The notes below the pieces were generated by a model. That model was not told the origin of the DNA. It saw nothing but the letters and a program-made list of their open reading frames with translations, and did no database searches. A DNA stretch of 64,000 nt from Kordiimonas aestuarii. Lineage in GTDB: Bacteria; Pseudomonadota; Alphaproteobacteria; Sphingomonadales; Kordiimonadaceae. The translations under genes were made by a program, and so were the position numbers. The stretch spans positions 124,001-188,000 of the forward strand of contig NZ_JAOBPP010000020.1 in assembly GCF_025574465.1 (NCBI RefSeq). The letters run 5' to 3'. Shown in pieces: positions 43,722-53,934 of the stretch. Positions within the stretch are counted from its first letter, which is position 1. Every line of letters begins with the position of its first letter.

Positions 43722-44183
43722 TTGAGCAAACCACATCTCGATGGCGCACTGCGCCCCTTCATGTATGGCAAACTGCACCGCGTAACCGTAACTGGTGCGG
43801 AACTGAATTACGTGGGCTCGATCACGGTTGATCCATTACTGCTGCGTACGGCGGGCCTGTTGCCCCATACCGCTGTTGATGTGGTGAACATCACCAATGG
43901 CGAGCGCATTACCACTTATATCATTGAGGGCACGGAAGGCTCTGGCGTTATATGCCTCAATGGTGCGGCGGCGCATCAGTTCTCGAAAGGCGACCTTGCC
44001 ATCATCATGGGGTATGAGCAGGTGCCAGCCTATGACCTGCCGGGCCGCATCTCGCGCGCGGTGCATGTGGACGGCAACAACAGCATTGTTGCGGTGGACG
44101 AATATATTACGCCAGGCCTTGATGAACTGGGCAACCCAGCCAATAACCGTGAAGGTGAAGTTTACGAGACCGTGGACGCCTGA
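43722..44183 (+). CDS. panD: aspartate 1-decarboxylase proenzyme
   Basis: 153 residues. A pyruvoyl enzyme forming beta-alanine for pantothenate. Self-cleavage occurs at the Gly-Ser of YVGSITVD. The conserved YGKLHRVTVT start and TTYIIEGTEGSGVICLNGAAA-type core are present. The TTG at 43722 is used because AAAGGAT lies just upstream; an internal ATG (43761) would match the shorter family N-terminus but has no site. The roughly 25-residue C-terminal extension (YITPGLDELGN...) is longer than in most PanD proteins. Confidence 0.9.
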   Translation: MSKPHLDGALRPFMYGKLHRVTVTGAELNYVGSITVDPLLLRTAGLLPHTAVDVVNITNGERITTYIIEGTEGSGVICLNGAAAHQFSKGDLAIIMGYEQVPAYDLPGRISRAVHVDGNNSIVAVDEYITPGLDELGNPANNREGEVYETVDA

Positions 44184-44186
44184 CGG

Positions 44187-44975
44187 TTAGTCGATATCCA
44201 GCTCAACCCACACAGGCGTGTGGTCGCTGGCTTTTTCCTTGGCCCGGGGCAGGCGATCAACCTGTGCATCCTTCAAGAGATCGGCGGCTTGTGGTGACAA
44301 AAGCAGGTGATCGATCCGGATACCATGATCCTTGGGCCATGCGCCGCGCTGGTAATCCCAGTAGCTGTACATCGGGCCGGACGGTGTGATCTGCCGGATG
44401 GCATCCAGATAGCCAAGATTGAGCAGGCTTCTGAGCCGTGCGCGGCTTTCCGGTTGTGTTAGTGCATCATCGACCCACGCTGCCGGGTTATGGCAGTCTT
44501 CATCATGCGGGATGACGTTATAGTCGCCCGCCAGCACAACAGGGACCTCAAGGGCGCGCAGCTTTTTGGCGTGCTCTATCAGGCGGTCCATCCAGCCCAG
44601 CTTATAGTCAAACTTGGGCCCTGGTTGTGGGTTGCCGTTCGGCAGGTAAATAGATGCGACGCGCACCCCTTTGATCGTCCCCTCAATATAGCGCGCTTGC
44701 TCATCCTCGGCGTCGTTGCCACCATCAAGGCCGGGCAGGGCCCGTTTCACGTCCTCGATCGGATGTTTGGACAGCAGGGCAACGCCGTTGAAGGACTTCT
44801 GACCGAAAGTCTCGACGTTCCAGCCCTTGTCTTCAAGCTCAAGGCGCGGGAAATTATCGTCAATGCTTTTGATTTCCTGCAGGCAGGCAACATCCGGTGA
44901 AAACTCGTCCAGCCATTCGAGAAGGCGTGGCAGGCGTGCCTTCACGCCATTGATGTTGAAGGTCGCTATTTTCAT
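44187..44975 (-). CDS. xth: exodeoxyribonuclease III
   Basis: 262 residues. An AP endonuclease/3' exonuclease of the ExoIII family: catalytic E in LQEIK, GDYNVIPHDED, the SYWDYQ motif and the terminal SDHTPVW with the active His. Convergent with panD (3 bases apart), and the second gene after erpA on the same strand, an arrangement common in alphaproteobacteria. Confidence 0.95.
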   Translation of the reverse strand: MKIATFNINGVKARLPRLLEWLDEFSPDVACLQEIKSIDDNFPRLELEDKGWNVETFGQKSFNGVALLSKHPIEDVKRALPGLDGGNDAEDEQARYIEGTIKGVRVASIYLPNGNPQPGPKFDYKLGWMDRLIEHAKKLRALEVPVVLAGDYNVIPHDEDCHNPAAWVDDALTQPESRARLRSLLNLGYLDAIRQITPSGPMYSYWDYQRGAWPKDHGIRIDHLLLSPQAADLLKDAQVDRLPRAKEKASDHTPVWVELDID

Positions 44976-45017
44976 AAACAGGTGGCCTTTAAGGTCGGGC
45001 GCGTTCAGGCCGCGCGG

Positions 45018-45359
45018 TCAGACAGCAAAAGAGGAACCGCAGCCGCAGGACGACGTGGCGTTGGGGTTTTTGACCTGGAAGGAGGCACCAACGAGGTCTT
45101 CAACAAAGTCGACTTCCGATCCCATGAGATAAAGAAGGGACATATTGTCTACAAGCAGGGTCACGCCTTCACGCTCCACCACAATATCATCAGCCTTCTG
45201 CTCTTCATCAAAATCGAAGCCATACTGGAAGCCACTACAGCCGCCGCCAGACACCGAAAGCCTGAGTTTCAGGTTCGGGTTGCCTTGCTGGGCGATCAGG
45301 GCCGCAACGCGCTTTGCCGCGCGTTCGCTGAAGCCGACTGGTGGTGCTTTCTCCGTCAT
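45018..45359 (-). CDS. erpA: iron-sulfur cluster insertion protein ErpA
   Basis: 113 residues. A-type carrier with the three cluster cysteines: [12 protein letters not shown] and the C-terminal CGCGSSF. It delivers [4Fe-4S] clusters to enzymes; IlvD and QueE in this window need clusters. It is 42 bases from xth and probably co-transcribed with it. Confidence 0.95.
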   Translation of the reverse strand: MTEKAPPVGFSERAAKRVAALIAQQGNPNLKLRLSVSGGGCSGFQYGFDFDEEQKADDIVVEREGVTLLVDNMSLLYLMGSEVDFVEDLVGASFQVKNPNATSSCGCGSSFAV

Positions 45360-45485
45360 AGTATCTCGTTGATCCGTCTTTTTGCCCTAAGGCATTTTCA
45401 AATATCGTTCCCCATATGTAGGGGCGTGGGCGTCGTGCGTCAATTCACGAGCCTGTGGTATATGGAATTAAAATAAAAAGCTGTA

Positions 45486-46004
45486 TCAGGCGTGATCAGC
45501 TGCAAAGGCGGCAAAGTCAAGCTCAATGCGATCATGTTTGCTGAAATCGAACGCGAGCATCATGGTGTCAAGTATGTCGGTCTCGTCGTTATGCGAAAAG
45601 GGCAGCACAAGGGCAGTGAAATCAATCGGTTTTGCACCATCCGGCTGGAATTTTCCCTTGAAATACATCGGTGTCCCTGCAAGCGCGGACTCGTTGAGCA
45701 TGGCGCGTACCACCTCGCGTACATTTTCGTCATGCGGTTCCACCAGCCGGTCGTGATTTTGCCTGAGGCGCAGCACCTCCAGCACCGTGTCGCCAGTCAA
45801 CCGGTCATCGTACTCATCGACGCCCGAGACCGACACAATCGCTATCTGAGGCAGGTATTTGGGAAACTTCTGGGGGCGGAACTCTCGCTGGTTCGGGTAT
45901 CTCCGGCCGTGGAGAATCTCTCGCCAATGGTTGAAAATGTCTTTGTGGAATGCGCCATTTTGCAGGGCAAGATTATCTTCAATTTTGAACGAGGTTTCTA
46001 TCAT
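45486..46004 (-). CDS. PAS_5-family (PF07310-like) protein
   Basis: 172 residues. Resembles the alphaproteobacterial PAS_5 family: an early HWREILHGRRYPNQREFRPQ (family pattern W-x2-x-R-G-x3-P-x3-x-(F/L)-P), then PQIAIVSVSG and YRLTGDTV-like YDDRLTGDTVLEV. The C-terminus is a sheet-rich PAS-like half. These proteins are thought to sense a ligand or localise signalling proteins; no output domain is attached. Two perfect CtrA boxes lie 14 and 44 bases upstream of its start, which suggests cell-cycle control. Confidence 0.75.
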   Translation of the reverse strand: MIETSFKIEDNLALQNGAFHKDIFNHWREILHGRRYPNQREFRPQKFPKYLPQIAIVSVSGVDEYDDRLTGDTVLEVLRLRQNHDRLVEPHDENVREVVRAMLNESALAGTPMYFKGKFQPDGAKPIDFTALVLPFSHNDETDILDTMMLAFDFSKHDRIELDFAAFAADHA

Positions 46005-46017
46005 TCCGCCAACTTGG

Positions 46018-46063
46018 TTAATAATGTATTAACAACAATATGTAAGATTAACTATTTGTTAAC
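46018..46063. promoter_or_regulatory. two perfect CtrA boxes between PAS_5 and dgt
   Basis: TTAA-N7-TTAAC at 46018-46033 and again at 46048-46063, on the plus strand, both exact matches, 30 bases start to start (about three helical turns). They lie just before the PAS_5 start (minus, 46004) and 112-157 bases before dgt (plus, 46176). The close pair argues for real CtrA binding. Confidence 0.65.
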
Positions 46064-46175
46064 GTTTTGGAGTGTGCCAGAGCATTTCAGAAAAATCCAG
46101 CAAACAGTTGCTCAAAAAATTGGGCGCCTTTAATGTGCCGGAAACTGCTGCCGTAAGAGAGATGGAGAGACACCT

Positions 46176-47387
46176 ATGAACGATGCTTTGCCGCGCTATG
46201 AAGAGACGCTTGCGTCCTACGCCTGCAAGCCGTCAGAAACCCGCGGCCGAGTGTTCAAGGAGCCAGAGACCCCGAATCGCAGCTGTTACCAGCGCGACCG
46301 GGACCGGGTTATCCATTCTTCCTCATTCCGGCGCCTGAAACACAAGACACAGGTTTTTGTCTACCATGAGGGAGACCATTTCCGCACGCGGCTGACGCAT
46401 TCGCTCGAGGTGGCACAGATCGCACGCTCCATCTCACGCTCCATGCATCTTAACGAGGACCTTGCCGAGGCATTGGCGCTGGCGCATGACCTTGGTCATC
46501 CGCCTTTTGGCCATATCGGTGAAAGCGTTTTGAATGACTGTATGGGCGGCTTTGATGGTTTTGACCACAACGCACAGGCGCTTCGTCTTCTCACCCGGTT
46601 GGAGCATCGTTACGCGTCGTTTCAGGGGCTGAACCTGACCTGGGAGACGCTGGAAGGCCTTGCCAAACACAATGGCCCGCTCACCGACGCGCCGATAGAT
46701 CCCAAGAACCCTCCGGAAAGCCTGCCGTTCGGCTTTCGTGATTACCTTCCGGAAAATGACCTGGAAATTCATACCTATGCGTCGGCCGAGGCGCAGATCG
46801 CAGCCCTTGCAGACGATATCGCTTATTCAAGCCACGATCTGGACGACGGCCTGCGTGCTGGGCTGTTTGAGCTTTCTGAACTCAAGCGTATTCCTGTCGT
46901 GATGCAGTTGATCGACGAAGTGAAATGGACGTACCCGGACGCACCAAAAGATGTAACGATCCATGAACTGGTGCGCCGCCTGATCAACCGCATGGTTGCC
47001 GACCTGATGGTCGAAAGCACAAAACGCATCGCGGCCCTTGATCCCAAAATACCCGATGATATCCGTAATGCGGGCCAGCCGACGATCTCCTTTGGTGCCG
47101 ACATGCAGCAGGCGGTGAAGGAACTGAAAGCGTTCCTGTTTGACCGCATGTATCGCCACTATCTGGTCAACCGTATGGGCAGCAAGGCAAAAAGGGTGGT
47201 CACTGACCTTTTCAATCTGTATATCTCTGAACCCGAATGCCTGCCGACGGAATGGAGCGAACGCGCCGGTGAGCGCAATTCAGCTGAAACCGCTCGTGTG
47301 GTGGCTGATTTTATTGCTGGAATGACTGACCGTTTCGCCTTCCGCGAACACGCAAAACTGTTTGATTTGAACCGAGTATCACTATGA
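46176..47387 (+). CDS. dgt: dGTP triphosphohydrolase-like protein (HD domain)
   Basis: 403 residues. HD phosphohydrolase with the metal residues H...HD...[23 protein letters not shown], and a later D in [12 protein letters not shown]. It removes triphosphate from dNTPs and helps control the dNTP pool. First gene of a long co-directional block; its stop overlaps the argS start by four bases. This dgt-argS pair is standard in alphaproteobacteria. Confidence 0.95.
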   Translation: MNDALPRYEETLASYACKPSETRGRVFKEPETPNRSCYQRDRDRVIHSSSFRRLKHKTQVFVYHEGDHFRTRLTHSLEVAQIARSISRSMHLNEDLAEALALAHDLGHPPFGHIGESVLNDCMGGFDGFDHNAQALRLLTRLEHRYASFQGLNLTWETLEGLAKHNGPLTDAPIDPKNPPESLPFGFRDYLPENDLEIHTYASAEAQIAALADDIAYSSHDLDDGLRAGLFELSELKRIPVVMQLIDEVKWTYPDAPKDVTIHELVRRLINRMVADLMVESTKRIAALDPKIPDDIRNAGQPTISFGADMQQAVKELKAFLFDRMYRHYLVNRMGSKAKRVVTDLFNLYISEPECLPTEWSERAGERNSAETARVVADFIAGMTDRFAFREHAKLFDLNRVSL

Positions 47388-49135
47388 ATGTTTTTACCCA
47401 TTTCCGGGGTGCTATCGAGACGCTTTTGACCGCGCTTGCCACGTCCGGCGAGCTGCCTGAAGGGCTGGACTTTAAGAATGTCGCGGTGGAGCCGCCGCGT
47501 GACGCCTCCCACGGCGACATCGCCACCAACGCGGGCCTTGTGCTGGCAAAGCAGGCGGGCAAAAAGCCACGCGATATTGCAGAACTTCTCAAGCCCGGCC
47601 TTGAAGGGCTTGCAGAGGTTGAAGCTGTTGACATCGCGGGGCCCGGTTTTATCAACCTGCGCATCGCGGCATCTTTCTGGCAGGGCCGTGTGGCGGAAAT
47701 CCTGAAATCCGGCACGCATTTTGGTGACAGCCCGATGGGCGGTGGTGAGAAAATCAACATCGAATATGTCTCCGCCAACCCGACGGGGCCGATGCATGTG
47801 GGTCATGTGCGCGGCGCCGTGTTTGGTGACGCGCTGGCGAACCTGCTGAAAAAGGCGGGTTTTGACGTCTGCAAGGAATATTACATCAACGATGCCGGTA
47901 GTCAGATTGATACGCTCGCTCGCTCCGCGCACCTGCGCTATCAGGAAGCTTACGGCCGCGATATTGGTGAAATCCCGGAAGGTCTTTACCCCGGTGACTA
48001 TCTTGTGCCGGTCGGTGAGGCGCTCAAGGCCAAGTATGGCGACAAGTTTCTCGACGCTCCTGAAAGCGACTGGCTTGACTTGTTCAAGGTGGACGCCTCC
48101 GATGCGATGATGGTGATGATCCGCGAAGACCTGCGTCAGCTTGGTGTTGAGCATGATGTCTTCTTCTCTGAGCGCACCTTGCACGAAAGCGGACGCATTC
48201 CAGAGGCGGTGGCTGTGCTCAAGGAGCGTGGCCACATCTATGAAGGCGTGCTTGAGCCACCAAAAGGCAAAACACCAGAAGACTGGGAACCGCGTGAGCA
48301 GACGCTCTTTCGTGCGACCGACTTTGGCGACGACGTTGACCGTCCACTCCAGAAATCCACCGGCGAATATACCTATTTCGCTGCCGATATCGCCTATCAC
48401 CACGATAAGTATGTGCGGGGTTACCACCAGATGATCGACGTGCTGGGCGCGGATCATGGCGGTTATGTCAAGCGCATGCAGGCAGCGGTGAAGGCCTTGT
48501 CGGAAGATGGTTCACTTGATGTGCGGCTTTGCCAACTTGTGAAACTCTACCGGGATGGTGAGCCGTTCAAGATGTCCAAGCGGGCGGGGAACTTTGTGAC
48601 CCTGCGCGAAGTGGTTGAGGAAGTCGGGCGTGGTGTGACGCGCTTTATTATGCTGACCCGCAAAAACGACGCGCCCCTTGATTTTGACTTCAAGAAAGTC
48701 ATGGAACAATCCAAGGATAACCCGGTGTTTTATGTGCAATATGCGCATGCGCGGGTCTGTTCGGTGCTGGCAAAAGCCAGGGAAGCTTTCCCGTCGCTTG
48801 ACACTGGCGATGCGTCGCTCGCCGGCGCTGATCTTTCGCTCCTCAAGTCCGAGGGTGAGATCGGCATGATCAAGCAATGTATGGCGTGGCCGCGCATGGT
48901 TGAATCCGCCGCCGAAGCCCATGAGCCGCACCGCATTGCATTTTTCCTTTATGATTTAGCATCAGAGTTCCATACTTTCTGGAACAAGGGCAATGAGGAT
49001 CAGAGCTTGCGGTTCATCATTGAAGGGGATGAGGCTGTCACCCGCGCACGTATGGCGCTTGTACGCGCCGTCGCATTGGTTATTGCGAGCGGACTTTCCG
49101 TGCTGGGTGTGACACCGCTGGAGGAAATGCGGTAA
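47384..49135 (+). CDS. argS: arginyl-tRNA synthetase
   Basis: 583 residues, class I. HIGH-type motif HVGH in [16 protein letters not shown], and the KMSK motif in [10 protein letters not shown]. The N-terminal Arg-specific domain and C-terminal DALR anticodon-binding domain ([14 protein letters not shown] at its start) are present. Translationally coupled to dgt; followed after one base by the SPOR gene. Confidence 0.98.
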   Translation: MNVFTHFRGAIETLLTALATSGELPEGLDFKNVAVEPPRDASHGDIATNAGLVLAKQAGKKPRDIAELLKPGLEGLAEVEAVDIAGPGFINLRIAASFWQGRVAEILKSGTHFGDSPMGGGEKINIEYVSANPTGPMHVGHVRGAVFGDALANLLKKAGFDVCKEYYINDAGSQIDTLARSAHLRYQEAYGRDIGEIPEGLYPGDYLVPVGEALKAKYGDKFLDAPESDWLDLFKVDASDAMMVMIREDLRQLGVEHDVFFSERTLHESGRIPEAVAVLKERGHIYEGVLEPPKGKTPEDWEPREQTLFRATDFGDDVDRPLQKSTGEYTYFAADIAYHHDKYVRGYHQMIDVLGADHGGYVKRMQAAVKALSEDGSLDVRLCQLVKLYRDGEPFKMSKRAGNFVTLREVVEEVGRGVTRFIMLTRKNDAPLDFDFKKVMEQSKDNPVFYVQYAHARVCSVLAKAREAFPSLDTGDASLAGADLSLLKSEGEIGMIKQCMAWPRMVESAAEAHEPHRIAFFLYDLASEFHTFWNKGNEDQSLRFIIEGDEAVTRARMALVRAVALVIASGLSVLGVTPLEEMR

Positions 49136-49136
49136 T

Positions 49137-49925
49137 ATGAACGATAAAAACAATGCACCGAACGATCAGGGCCGCCTGAGCGCGGAACAGGACATCCCGC
49201 CGTGGCTGCAACCCGTGCCCGAAGACGAGGAACCGCAAGGTTTTCTCGTCGGGCGCAAGATGTGGGTCATGGCCGGTGTTGCCGTGACTGTCGTAGCCCT
49301 GTTTGTGGCGGTCATCTTTGCGCTTTATGATGATGGCGCTGGCGAGCCGCCGCGCCATATCGTGGCTGACACCAGCCTGATCCGCGAAAAACCGGACGAG
49401 CCGGGCGGCATGGATGTACCCTATCAGGATAAGCAGGTTTTCGAACGGGCAGGTGGCGACACGCTGCCGTCGGGCGAGGTGAGCCTTGCCCCGCAGCCCG
49501 AGGAGCCCCTTGACACATTGCCTGAGGATCAGGTCTCCGACGATCCGATTGGGGACATTGCTGCCGAGGTAACGGACGCCAAGCCGACGCCAGCGGCAGC
49601 CAAACCCGAGCCCGCACCGGCCAAAAAGGCAGATGTCAGCAAGCCCAAAGAGGAAGCGCCTGCCAACAAAACGGCAGCTAAGGGCTTTATGGTGCAGCTC
49701 GGTGCTTACGGTTCTGAGGAATCAGCGGAGAAAGCCTGGCGTACCATCCGCGGAAAATACGGGAATTTCCTCTCCGGCCTTTCGCCGTCTTATGAGGCGG
49801 TACGGACAGGAAACCGCACCCTTTACCGCTTGCGGGTAGGCGCGCTTGATACGCGCGCGGCAGCAGATGAGGTTTGTCTGGGGCTTCGTGCCCAGCAGCA
49901 AGCCTGCATCGTCGTGAACCCGTAA
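49137..49925 (+). CDS. SPOR-domain membrane protein
   Basis: 262 residues. A cytoplasmic N-terminus (about 1-40) leads to one TM helix (about 43-64), a Pro/Ala/Glu-rich periplasmic linker (about 65-178), then a SPOR domain (about 182-260, with MVQLGAYGSEESAEKAWRTI and LYRLRVGALDTRAAADEVC). SPOR domains bind denuded glycan strands at the division septum, so a role in septal wall synthesis is likely. Lies between argS and nagZ, the usual alphaproteobacterial context. Confidence 0.9.
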   Translation: MNDKNNAPNDQGRLSAEQDIPPWLQPVPEDEEPQGFLVGRKMWVMAGVAVTVVALFVAVIFALYDDGAGEPPRHIVADTSLIREKPDEPGGMDVPYQDKQVFERAGGDTLPSGEVSLAPQPEEPLDTLPEDQVSDDPIGDIAAEVTDAKPTPAAAKPEPAPAKKADVSKPKEEAPANKTAAKGFMVQLGAYGSEESAEKAWRTIRGKYGNFLSGLSPSYEAVRTGNRTLYRLRVGALDTRAAADEVCLGLRAQQQACIVVNP

Positions 49926-49935
49926 GGCCGTTGCT

Positions 49936-50943
49936 ATGATCCCAGCAATCTTTGGCTGTTCAGGAACGGCGCTGACGAAGGAAGAGCGTGGCTTTTTTGA
50001 GCGCACGAAACCTGCGGGTTTTATCCTGTTCAAACGTAACTGCGAAAGCCCGGACCAGATTCGGGCACTGGTGGCTGACCTCAAGAAAAGCGTAGGCCGT
50101 CACAAGGTGCCTATCCTGATTGATCAGGAAGGTGGCCGCGTGCAACGTATGACGGAACCACACTGGCGTAAATATCCGCCCATGGCCACCTTTGGTGCCA
50201 TGGCGGCGAAAGATCCCACACTTGCCGCCAGCGCGCTTCGGCTGAATTGCCGGCTGATCGCCGACGACTTGCGGCGCGTGGGTGTGAATGTGGACTGCCT
50301 GCCGGTGCTGGACGTGATGCGTGATGACGCCGACCCCATCGTTGGGGACAGGGCCTTCTCACGGGATCCTGATCTTGTCGCTGCTTTTGGCCGTATTGTA
50401 GTGGACGCCCTCATGGATGGCGGGGTCCTGCCCGTGATCAAGCATTTACCGGGCCATGGCCGCGCCACGGTTGACAGTCATCTGGCGCTGCCCGTCGTGG
50501 ATACGCCGATCGCGGAACTTGACAAAACCGACTTCAAACCGTTTCGGGCCATCAATGATGCGGCTTTCGGCATGACGGCCCATATTACCTACAGCGATAT
50601 CGACCCCAACCGCCCGGCAACCCTCTCTCGCGTGGTGATAGGACGTATCATCCGCATGAAGATGGGCTTCACCGGCATCCTGATGTCCGATGATTTGTCG
50701 ATGAAAGCGCTTTCGGGCGACTTTGCCGAGCGCACGCAGAACGCCTTTTCTGCCGGCTGTGATCTGGTGCTGCATTGCAACGGCAAGATGGATGAAATGC
50801 AGGCCATCGCAGCGGCGGCGCATCCTATCTCAGGAAAGCTTGAGAAACGTATTGCATCCCTCATATCAGAGGCGGATCAGGCGCCAACGGCGAACCGAGC
50901 GGATTTGCGCGCGCGCTATGAAGCCCTGATGGAAAAGTTTTAG
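49936..50943 (+). CDS. nagZ: beta-N-acetylhexosaminidase
   Basis: 335 residues, glycoside hydrolase family 3. KHLPGHG with the catalytic His, and the nucleophile aspartate in GILMSDDLSMKAL. It removes GlcNAc from anhydromuropeptides during cell-wall recycling in the cytoplasm. Fits the wall theme of the adjacent SPOR gene. Confidence 0.95.
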   Translation: MIPAIFGCSGTALTKEERGFFERTKPAGFILFKRNCESPDQIRALVADLKKSVGRHKVPILIDQEGGRVQRMTEPHWRKYPPMATFGAMAAKDPTLAASALRLNCRLIADDLRRVGVNVDCLPVLDVMRDDADPIVGDRAFSRDPDLVAAFGRIVVDALMDGGVLPVIKHLPGHGRATVDSHLALPVVDTPIAELDKTDFKPFRAINDAAFGMTAHITYSDIDPNRPATLSRVVIGRIIRMKMGFTGILMSDDLSMKALSGDFAERTQNAFSAGCDLVLHCNGKMDEMQAIAAAAHPISGKLEKRIASLISEADQAPTANRADLRARYEALMEKF

Positions 50944-50962
50944 AGTATAAAGGGGCCGCCTT

Positions 50963-51613
50963 TTGGACATTCTTGCCGACAAAATTTATCTTCTCAGCAT
51001 CATGGCGCTGCCGTTTCTCCTGGCGGTGACGCTGCACGAGGCTGGCCACGCCTTTGCCGCCAACGCGCTTGGTGACAATACGGCGAAATCACAGGGGCGG
51101 CTGTCGCTTAACCCGCTCGTGCACATCGACCCATTGGGTACTGTGGTTATCCCGCTTGTGGCAGTGATGGCCAGTTTGCCGTTTCTCATTGGCTACGCAA
51201 AACCGGTGATGATCCAGCCGCGCTATTTCAAGAATATGCGCCGCGACATGATTATTGTCGCGCTTGCAGGACCGTTCGGGAATCTGGTTGTGGCATTTTT
51301 CTGTGCCTATGTGCTGCGGTTCTCGATCGGTTTTGGCGCTGGTGGCCAGGACTGGATCACCAACACCATGTACTACGGGATTTTCATGAACTGTCTGTTC
51401 ATGGTGTTCAACCTGCTGCCGATCCCGCCTTTGGACGGTGCGGGCATCATCGAACAACTGCTGCCGTATGAGGCGGCGAAGACTTATCGTTCCATCGCGC
51501 CCTATGGTTTTTTCATCCTGATGGGTGTTATCCTCCTCGCTAAAGAGATTATTCTTGTGCCAACCCTGTTCATGACCGATCTTGTCGTGAACCTGGTTGG
51601 TGTGCCGATATGA
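50963..51613 (+). CDS. site-2 protease-like (M50) membrane protein
   Basis: 216 residues with about five membrane segments. The zinc motif HEAGH (TLHEAGHAFAA) and the partner LPIPPLDGAGI (with the metal-binding Asp) are intact, so it can be an intramembrane metalloprotease. The short rhomboid-like size, lack of a PDZ domain and position between nagZ and scpA match a conserved alphaproteobacterial family. The TTG start at 50963 has GGGG about eight bases upstream; the substrate is unknown. Confidence 0.88.
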   Translation: MDILADKIYLLSIMALPFLLAVTLHEAGHAFAANALGDNTAKSQGRLSLNPLVHIDPLGTVVIPLVAVMASLPFLIGYAKPVMIQPRYFKNMRRDMIIVALAGPFGNLVVAFFCAYVLRFSIGFGAGGQDWITNTMYYGIFMNCLFMVFNLLPIPPLDGAGIIEQLLPYEAAKTYRSIAPYGFFILMGVILLAKEIILVPTLFMTDLVVNLVGVPI

Positions 51614-52437
51614 TGGAATTTGAAGAAGATACCGAGGGCGTCAAGCTGCAAGGCCGTGACACGGGTCATGACCCTGACCAGCTTGTGCTGCATATGGACG
51701 GCTTTGAAGGCCCGCTTGACGTGCTTCTGATGCTGGCGCGTGCGCAGAAGGTTGACCTTACCCAAATTTCCATCCTTGAGCTTGTGGAGCAATTCCTTGG
51801 TTTTGTGGCGGAAGCCAGGAAACTGAAGCTTGAGCTTGCAGCGGACTATCTGGTGATGGCGGCGTGGCTTGCTTACCTGAAATCGCGGTTGCTGCTGCCC
51901 AAGGAAGATGACGACGAGGAACCGTCCGCCGAAGAACTGGCATTTCGCCTGCAGCTTCGCCTGCAACGGCTTGAGGCGATGCGAGAGGCAGGCGCGCGGC
52001 TGATGGCGCGGGACCGTATGGGCCGTGACGTGTTCCGGCGCGGTAAACCGGAAGGCTTGAGGCTTCTCAAAAAAGGCTCGTACGATGTGACGCTTTATGA
52101 GCTGCTCCGGGCCTATGCAGATAACCGCCAGCGTAATTCTATTACGGAAATCCGCATCGAACGCCGCCCGGTTTATTCCCTTGAGGATGCTATCGAGCGC
52201 CTTTCAGGTCTGATCGGCGACACGTTTACCTGGGCAACCTTGTCTACGTTTCTACCTTCTAGTCTCAAGGATGACCGGCTGAGGCGTTCCGCACTCGCCA
52301 GCATGTTCGCGGCATCGCTTGAGCTTGCCAAGGCCGGGCAGGCGGACCTCAGGCAAATGGAAACCTTTGGCCCGATATATCTTCGCCAGCGCGTGGATGA
52401 CGGCGCACAGGCCGGCAATGACAACAAGAATGAATAA
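51610..52437 (+). CDS. scpA: segregation and condensation protein A
   Basis: 275 residues. ScpA kleisin: LHMDGFEGPLDVLLMLAR at the N-terminus, EQFLGFVAEARKLKLELAADYLVMAAWLAYLKSRLLLP-type core (in separate conserved blocks), and a winged-helix C-terminus. It links the SMC heads in chromosome segregation. Its ATG overlaps the M50 gene stop (ATGA), showing coupling. Confidence 0.95.
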   Translation: MMEFEEDTEGVKLQGRDTGHDPDQLVLHMDGFEGPLDVLLMLARAQKVDLTQISILELVEQFLGFVAEARKLKLELAADYLVMAAWLAYLKSRLLLPKEDDDEEPSAEELAFRLQLRLQRLEAMREAGARLMARDRMGRDVFRRGKPEGLRLLKKGSYDVTLYELLRAYADNRQRNSITEIRIERRPVYSLEDAIERLSGLIGDTFTWATLSTFLPSSLKDDRLRRSALASMFAASLELAKAGQADLRQMETFGPIYLRQRVDDGAQAGNDNKNE

Positions 52438-52442
52438 GACCA

Positions 52443-53174
52443 ATGTTGACGAGTGACGAAAACGAAGCACGAGTAGTAAGCCCCGAAACGGCGGTCCAGC
52501 ACCGACGCATGGTGGAGGCGATTTTATTTGCAAGCGAGACCCCGCTTTCGGAGGAGGATATCGCCGAGCGTGTGGGGGAGGGCGTGGATGTGCTCTTGCA
52601 TATTGAAGCACTGACAGAGGCATATGCATCTGCAGGCGTGAATCTGGTGTTTGTTGCAGGCAAATATATGTTCCGCACAGCGGAAGATCTGTCTTTTCTG
52701 TTGCGGCGCGAAGTGGATGAACCGCGCAAGCTGTCACGTGCCGCGGTGGAAACCATGGCGATTATCGCCTATCACCAACCCGTGACACGGGCCGAGATTG
52801 AGGAAATCCGCGGGGTTTCCATCTCCAAGGGTACCCTTGATGTGCTGATGGAGGCGGGCTGGGCGCGTATGATGGGGCGCAAGCGCACACCGGGCCGTCC
52901 TGTGACATATGGCACCACTGAAGATTTTCTGGTGCATTTTGGCATCGAGAGCATTAAAGATTTGCCGGGTGTGCAGGAACTCAAGGCGGCGGGCCTTCTG
53001 GACAGCGTCGATGTGGCGCTGGACAAGATGGGCGGCATGCCTGACCCGGCAAAGGCTGTTGCTGAAGCCGAGGGGCAGATTGATCTGGAGGAGGCAATCG
53101 CGCAGTCGGAGCGCGCCGCCACAGACGAAACGCAAGTTTTGCGCGTGAATAGCGAGGAGCAACCGGACGCCTGA
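52443..53174 (+). CDS. scpB: segregation and condensation protein B
   Basis: 243 residues. ScpB: two winged helices; VEAILFASETPLSEEDIAE opens the first, and AVETMAIIAYHQPVTRAEIEEIRGVS the second (separate blocks). The C-terminal 55 residues are acidic and unconserved. Partner of ScpA and SMC; follows scpA after five bases. Confidence 0.95.
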   Translation: MLTSDENEARVVSPETAVQHRRMVEAILFASETPLSEEDIAERVGEGVDVLLHIEALTEAYASAGVNLVFVAGKYMFRTAEDLSFLLRREVDEPRKLSRAAVETMAIIAYHQPVTRAEIEEIRGVSISKGTLDVLMEAGWARMMGRKRTPGRPVTYGTTEDFLVHFGIESIKDLPGVQELKAAGLLDSVDVALDKMGGMPDPAKAVAEAEGQIDLEEAIAQSERAATDETQVLRVNSEEQPDA

Positions 53175-53249
53175 CTTGTTTCAGACCGTTTGCATTGCCA
53201 AATAGTAAGACAAACCGGCGCAAAGTGCCGGTGAGAGGGAGAAAGACAT

Positions 53250-53495
53250 ATGTTTCCGGGTTGGCTACAAATCGCACTAGTTGTGCTGCTTATCGTGCTG
53301 TTGTTCGGCCGTGGCAAAATTTCCGGGCTGATGGGCGACGTTGCCCAGGGCATTACAAGCTTCCGTAAGGGCCTGAAGGAAGGCATGGAAAGCCCGGAAG
53401 AGGGCGAAACACCCAAGGCGGTTGAGGACAGAAAAACCATCGATGGTGAAGTGGTGAAATCCTCCGAGACACAAAAAGACAAAACCGACGCGTAA
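53250..53495 (+). CDS. tatA: Sec-independent translocase TatA
   Basis: 81 residues. Short N-terminal TM ([15 protein letters not shown]), the conserved [17 protein letters not shown] amphipathic helix, then an acidic tail. It forms the protein-conducting oligomer of Tat, which exports folded cofactor proteins. First of tatABC. Confidence 0.95.
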   Translation: MFPGWLQIALVVLLIVLLFGRGKISGLMGDVAQGITSFRKGLKEGMESPEEGETPKAVEDRKTIDGEVVKSSETQKDKTDA

Positions 53496-53532
53496 GCCAA
53501 AGCTTGCGTTATAGGGTCGGGAGTCTTCTTTC

Positions 53533-53934
53533 ATGTTTGATATCGGTGCGATGGAACTGTTTGTGGTTGCTGTGCTGGCGCTTGTTGTCGTCGGCCCAAA
53601 GGAACTGCCACGTTTGTTGAAAACTGCCGGGGGGCTGATGCGCCGCGTGCGGGAACTTTCAGCGGAATTCCGTCAGGGCGTTGAGCAACTGGCAGCTGAG
53701 GCCGAGCGCGAGACGGACCCGTTTCGTGATCTCAAGAAAAAAGAGGGACTGCGCCCGGGCATGAGCCCGGAAGAGGTCACCGACCATATTATGAAAAACC
53801 GTGAAGCCGAGGAAGCTGCGGCGATGGCGAAAGAGCCGATCAAGCGCAAATCGGACGGCACCACAAAGGCCGAACCCAAGGCGAAGCCAAATAAGGCTGA
53901 AGACGAACAAGCCGAAGGGGATAGCAAACCATGA
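53533..53934 (+). CDS. tatB: Sec-independent translocase TatB
   Basis: 133 residues. TatB-type start ([26 protein letters not shown], in separate blocks), then amphipathic helix [21 protein letters not shown], and a charged disordered tail ([16 protein letters not shown]). Receptor component with TatC. It overlaps tatC by four bases. Confidence 0.95.
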   Translation: MFDIGAMELFVVAVLALVVVGPKELPRLLKTAGGLMRRVRELSAEFRQGVEQLAAEAERETDPFRDLKKKEGLRPGMSPEEVTDHIMKNREAEEAAAMAKEPIKRKSDGTTKAEPKAKPNKAEDEQAEGDSKP

